Positions 12,711 to 14,368 of a stretch of DNA of 14,368 bases are shown in pieces. Below the pieces are notes generated by a model. That model was not told the origin of the DNA. It did not search any database and was given only the letters and a program-made list of their open reading frames with translations. Position 1 is the first letter of the stretch; each line of letters starts with the position of its first letter. Source of the DNA: Clostridia bacterium (lineage in GTDB: Bacteria > Bacillota > Clostridia > Christensenellales > Borkfalkiaceae). The DNA is taken from contig JAIDOO010000285.1 of assembly GCA_029063275.1 (NCBI GenBank), positions 1-14,368 of the forward strand. The letters are read 5' to 3'. Position numbers and translations under genes: made by a program.

Positions 12711-13604
12711 ATGGATTACGTTGTAAAGACAGAAAATCTGACTAAAAAATTCGGCAATAAACTCGCCGTTGACGCCGTAAATCTGAATATCCTTCGCGGA
12801 GACATTTACGGTTTTATAGGTAAAAACGGCGCTGGCAAGACCACGACGATGAAGATGCTGCTCGGGACTTCGCTTCCGACAAGCGGAAAAATAGAGCTTT
12901 TCGGCAGCGGTGAGCTCAACAAGCAGAGGGCGAGGATTGGCTCGCTTATCGAAGCTCCGGGTCTTTATAAAAACTGCACCGCCTACGAAAATATGAAGAG
13001 GTTTTCTATTTTGTGCGGTGTCAAGGACGACAAAATCAAAGAGCTTTTGGAGTTTGTCGGGCTTGGAAACGTCGGCAAAAAAAAGGTAAAGGCGTACTCG
13101 CTCGGAATGAAGCAGAGGCTGGGCATTGCAATCGCGCTTTTGGGCGAGCCCGAACTTCTTGTTTTAGACGAGCCGATTAACGGACTCGATCCTGCGGGCA
13201 TAAAGGAAATAAGGGACCTTATTCTTCAGCTAAACAAAGAAAAACAGATTACGGTGCTGGTTTCAAGCCACCTTTTGGACGAGCTTTCAAAGGTCGTTAC
13301 CAAGTACGGAATAATAAATCAGGGCTGTCTGGTTGAGGAAATAACTGCGGACGAGCTCAACCACCGTTGCCGCCAGTATCTTTCAATAGCGGTGGACGAC
13401 GCGCAAAAGGCGGCGTCAGTAATCAAAAAGCTTTTGCCCGACATAACGGTTGAAACGGACGACAAGGCTGTAAGGGTTTATTCCGAAATTGAGGACAGAG
13501 CCGCGCTTTTGGAAAAGCTTATTAAATCCGGCGTGAAGGTCGGCGATTTTTACAATAAGCAGGACGGTTTTGAAGATTACTTTATTGAAAGGTTGGGTGT
13601 TTGA
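12711..13604 (+). CDS. ABC transporter ATP-binding protein (bacitracin/lantibiotic-immunity type)
   Basis: The 297-residue protein is a complete nucleotide-binding subunit: Walker A GKNGAGKT (37-44), signature SLGMKQ (130-135), Walker B ELLVLDEP with Asp153/Glu154, and H-loop His187 in SSHLLDEL. After the ATPase domain, about 85 residues form the C-terminal extension usual in the BcrA/CcmA-type family. It sits at the membrane with the permease encoded directly downstream and drives export, or antibiotic/bacteriocin self-protection, by ATP hydrolysis. AAGGAG at 12700 supports the start. Two tandem promoters, a palindrome and the divergent XRE gene suggest regulated, inducible expression. The exported compound cannot be told from sequence. 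Confidence 0.92.
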   Translation: MDYVVKTENLTKKFGNKLAVDAVNLNILRGDIYGFIGKNGAGKTTTMKMLLGTSLPTSGKIELFGSGELNKQRARIGSLIEAPGLYKNCTAYENMKRFSILCGVKDDKIKELLEFVGLGNVGKKKVKAYSLGMKQRLGIAIALLGEPELLVLDEPINGLDPAGIKEIRDLILQLNKEKQITVLVSSHLLDELSKVVTKYGIINQGCLVEEITADELNHRCRQYLSIAVDDAQKAASVIKKLLPDITVETDDKAVRVYSEIEDRAALLEKLIKSGVKVGDFYNKQDGFEDYFIERLGV

Positions 13605-13606
13605 TT

Positions 13607-14368
13607 ATGGGTAGGTTGTTTTTATTCGAGGCGAGAAAACTCGCAAGACAAAAAAGCCTTTTTATATGTCTTGCAATTGCGGTAGTATTGATTATTCTCA
13701 ACGCTGCGGTCATTGCAATGATGGAAAAGTTAACGGGAGATGAATCCGGCATAATTATTTTCGGCGTAGCGTCGTTCACAAAAAACGCTTTTTCGAACAG
13801 CTCGTTCTTTTTGTTGCTTAGCGTAATAATTACGCTGTTCTGTTGCGACGACTATTCCAACGGCACGATAAAAAATATTTACTCAAAGGGCTATTCGCAC
13901 GCGCAGGTTTATTTCACCAAGTATTTGTTTTCGCTTGCTTTGAGCTTAGTGCTTGCGTCGCTGTGCATTCTCATATCATATATCATTGGCGTGGCGTTTG
14001 CAAAGCGCGACGACTGCGGCAATCTCGGCGCAGTAATGGTCTGCGAACTTGTTACCGTTATCGGCTATCACGGAATTTTCTTTGCCGTATCGATGATGCT
14101 TTGCAAGGTTGGCGGAAGCCTTGCCATAAACATTCTCGCACCCACGGTTTTCGGACTTGTGCTTTCACTTTCAACTCTGCTTTTGCAGTCTACAGTCGAA
14201 AACACAAAAGTCGATTTCGGATATATCTGGTTTGAAACGGTCTACAACGAGCTCAGCGCGTCGACCGTAGAGGCAAAGGAGTACGTCAGGGCTGTTTTAA
14301 TGAGTCTGATTTATGCGGGCGGGTTTATAACTCTGGGCTATTTCGTGAACAGGCGCAAAGAGGTATAA
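13607..14368 (+). CDS. ABC-2 type permease
   Basis: The product has 253 residues from ATG 13607 and ends at the last base of the window. Six hydrophobic segments are visible: a first helix after the basic GRLFLFEARKLARQKS, a second before FCCDDYSNG, two in the middle (LFSLALSLVLASLCILISY and the VIGYHGIFFAVSMML region), one in the APTVFGLVLSLSTLL region, and a last before the terminal NRRKEV. The GTIKNIYSKGYSHAQVYFTK segment after helix 2 is typical of permeases paired with BcrA-type ATPases. ATG 13607 lies 2 nt after the ATPase stop and has GGTTGGGTG upstream; a TTG at 13601 overlapping that stop is an alternative start. It forms the membrane channel with the ATPase; a further permease gene may follow outside the window. 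Confidence 0.88.
   Translation: MGRLFLFEARKLARQKSLFICLAIAVVLIILNAAVIAMMEKLTGDESGIIIFGVASFTKNAFSNSSFFLLLSVIITLFCCDDYSNGTIKNIYSKGYSHAQVYFTKYLFSLALSLVLASLCILISYIIGVAFAKRDDCGNLGAVMVCELVTVIGYHGIFFAVSMMLCKVGGSLAINILAPTVFGLVLSLSTLLLQSTVENTKVDFGYIWFETVYNELSASTVEAKEYVRAVLMSLIYAGGFITLGYFVNRRKEV

Overview
The window looks like part of the chromosome of a strictly anaerobic, uncultured gut-type Clostridia member. I infer this from the consensus sigma-A promoters, GGAGG-type ribosome binding sites, intrinsic terminators, an activase/2-hydroxyacyl-CoA dehydratase-type gene set (an oxygen-sensitive chemistry typical of Clostridia), and a giant surface protein of the kind common in such genomes. No 16S or other phylogenetic marker is present.

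Positions 1-556 hold two head-to-tail copies of a non-coding unit of about 350 bp; the first is cut by the window edge. The complete unit has a consensus promoter (198-226), a 116-bp segment (255-370) homologous to codons 426-464 of the giant gene downstream, a nearly invariant 3' spacer and an intrinsic terminator (482-554). The homologous segment in the giant gene is 2811-2926. The pair resembles the template repeat (TR) and variable repeat (VR) of a diversity-generating retroelement (DGR): AAT-rich template, sharp homology borders, an invariant GC-rich 3' end and differences enriched at template adenines. It is not a clean cognate pair, because 14 of 25 differences fall at non-adenine positions. 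No reverse transcriptase is in the window. The working model is an array of free-standing template RNAs, or silent cassettes, serving one or more surface proteins.

Positions 557-1534 are mostly non-coding. They contain several terminators, short AT-rich repeats, two possible micro-ORFs with good ribosome binding sites (713-817 and 1393-1494), and a short promoter-terminator unit (1216-1343) that is either a small RNA or an attenuated leader.

Positions 1535-7693 encode a 2052-residue single-pass membrane protein. In order it has a signal peptide, a DUF6273-like domain containing the VR, about nine Ig-like modules of roughly 115 residues, one membrane segment, and a cytoplasmic tail with a charged coiled coil and Q/A/M/P/Y-rich sequence.

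Positions 7821-11608 form a compact four-gene operon: a DegV-family fatty-acid-binding protein, a DUF2229 protein, a 2-hydroxyacyl-CoA dehydratase-like protein and a BadF/HgdC-type ATPase activase. A palindrome and a consensus promoter precede it. The promoter sits so close to the first gene that its message is probably leaderless.

Positions 11691-12517 on the minus strand carry an AT-rich hypothetical gene and a small XRE-type regulator. Divergent from them, 12711-14368 encodes an ABC ATPase and its six-helix permease, with two tandem promoters, a palindrome over one -35 element and repeated TAGGA motifs that may be operators.
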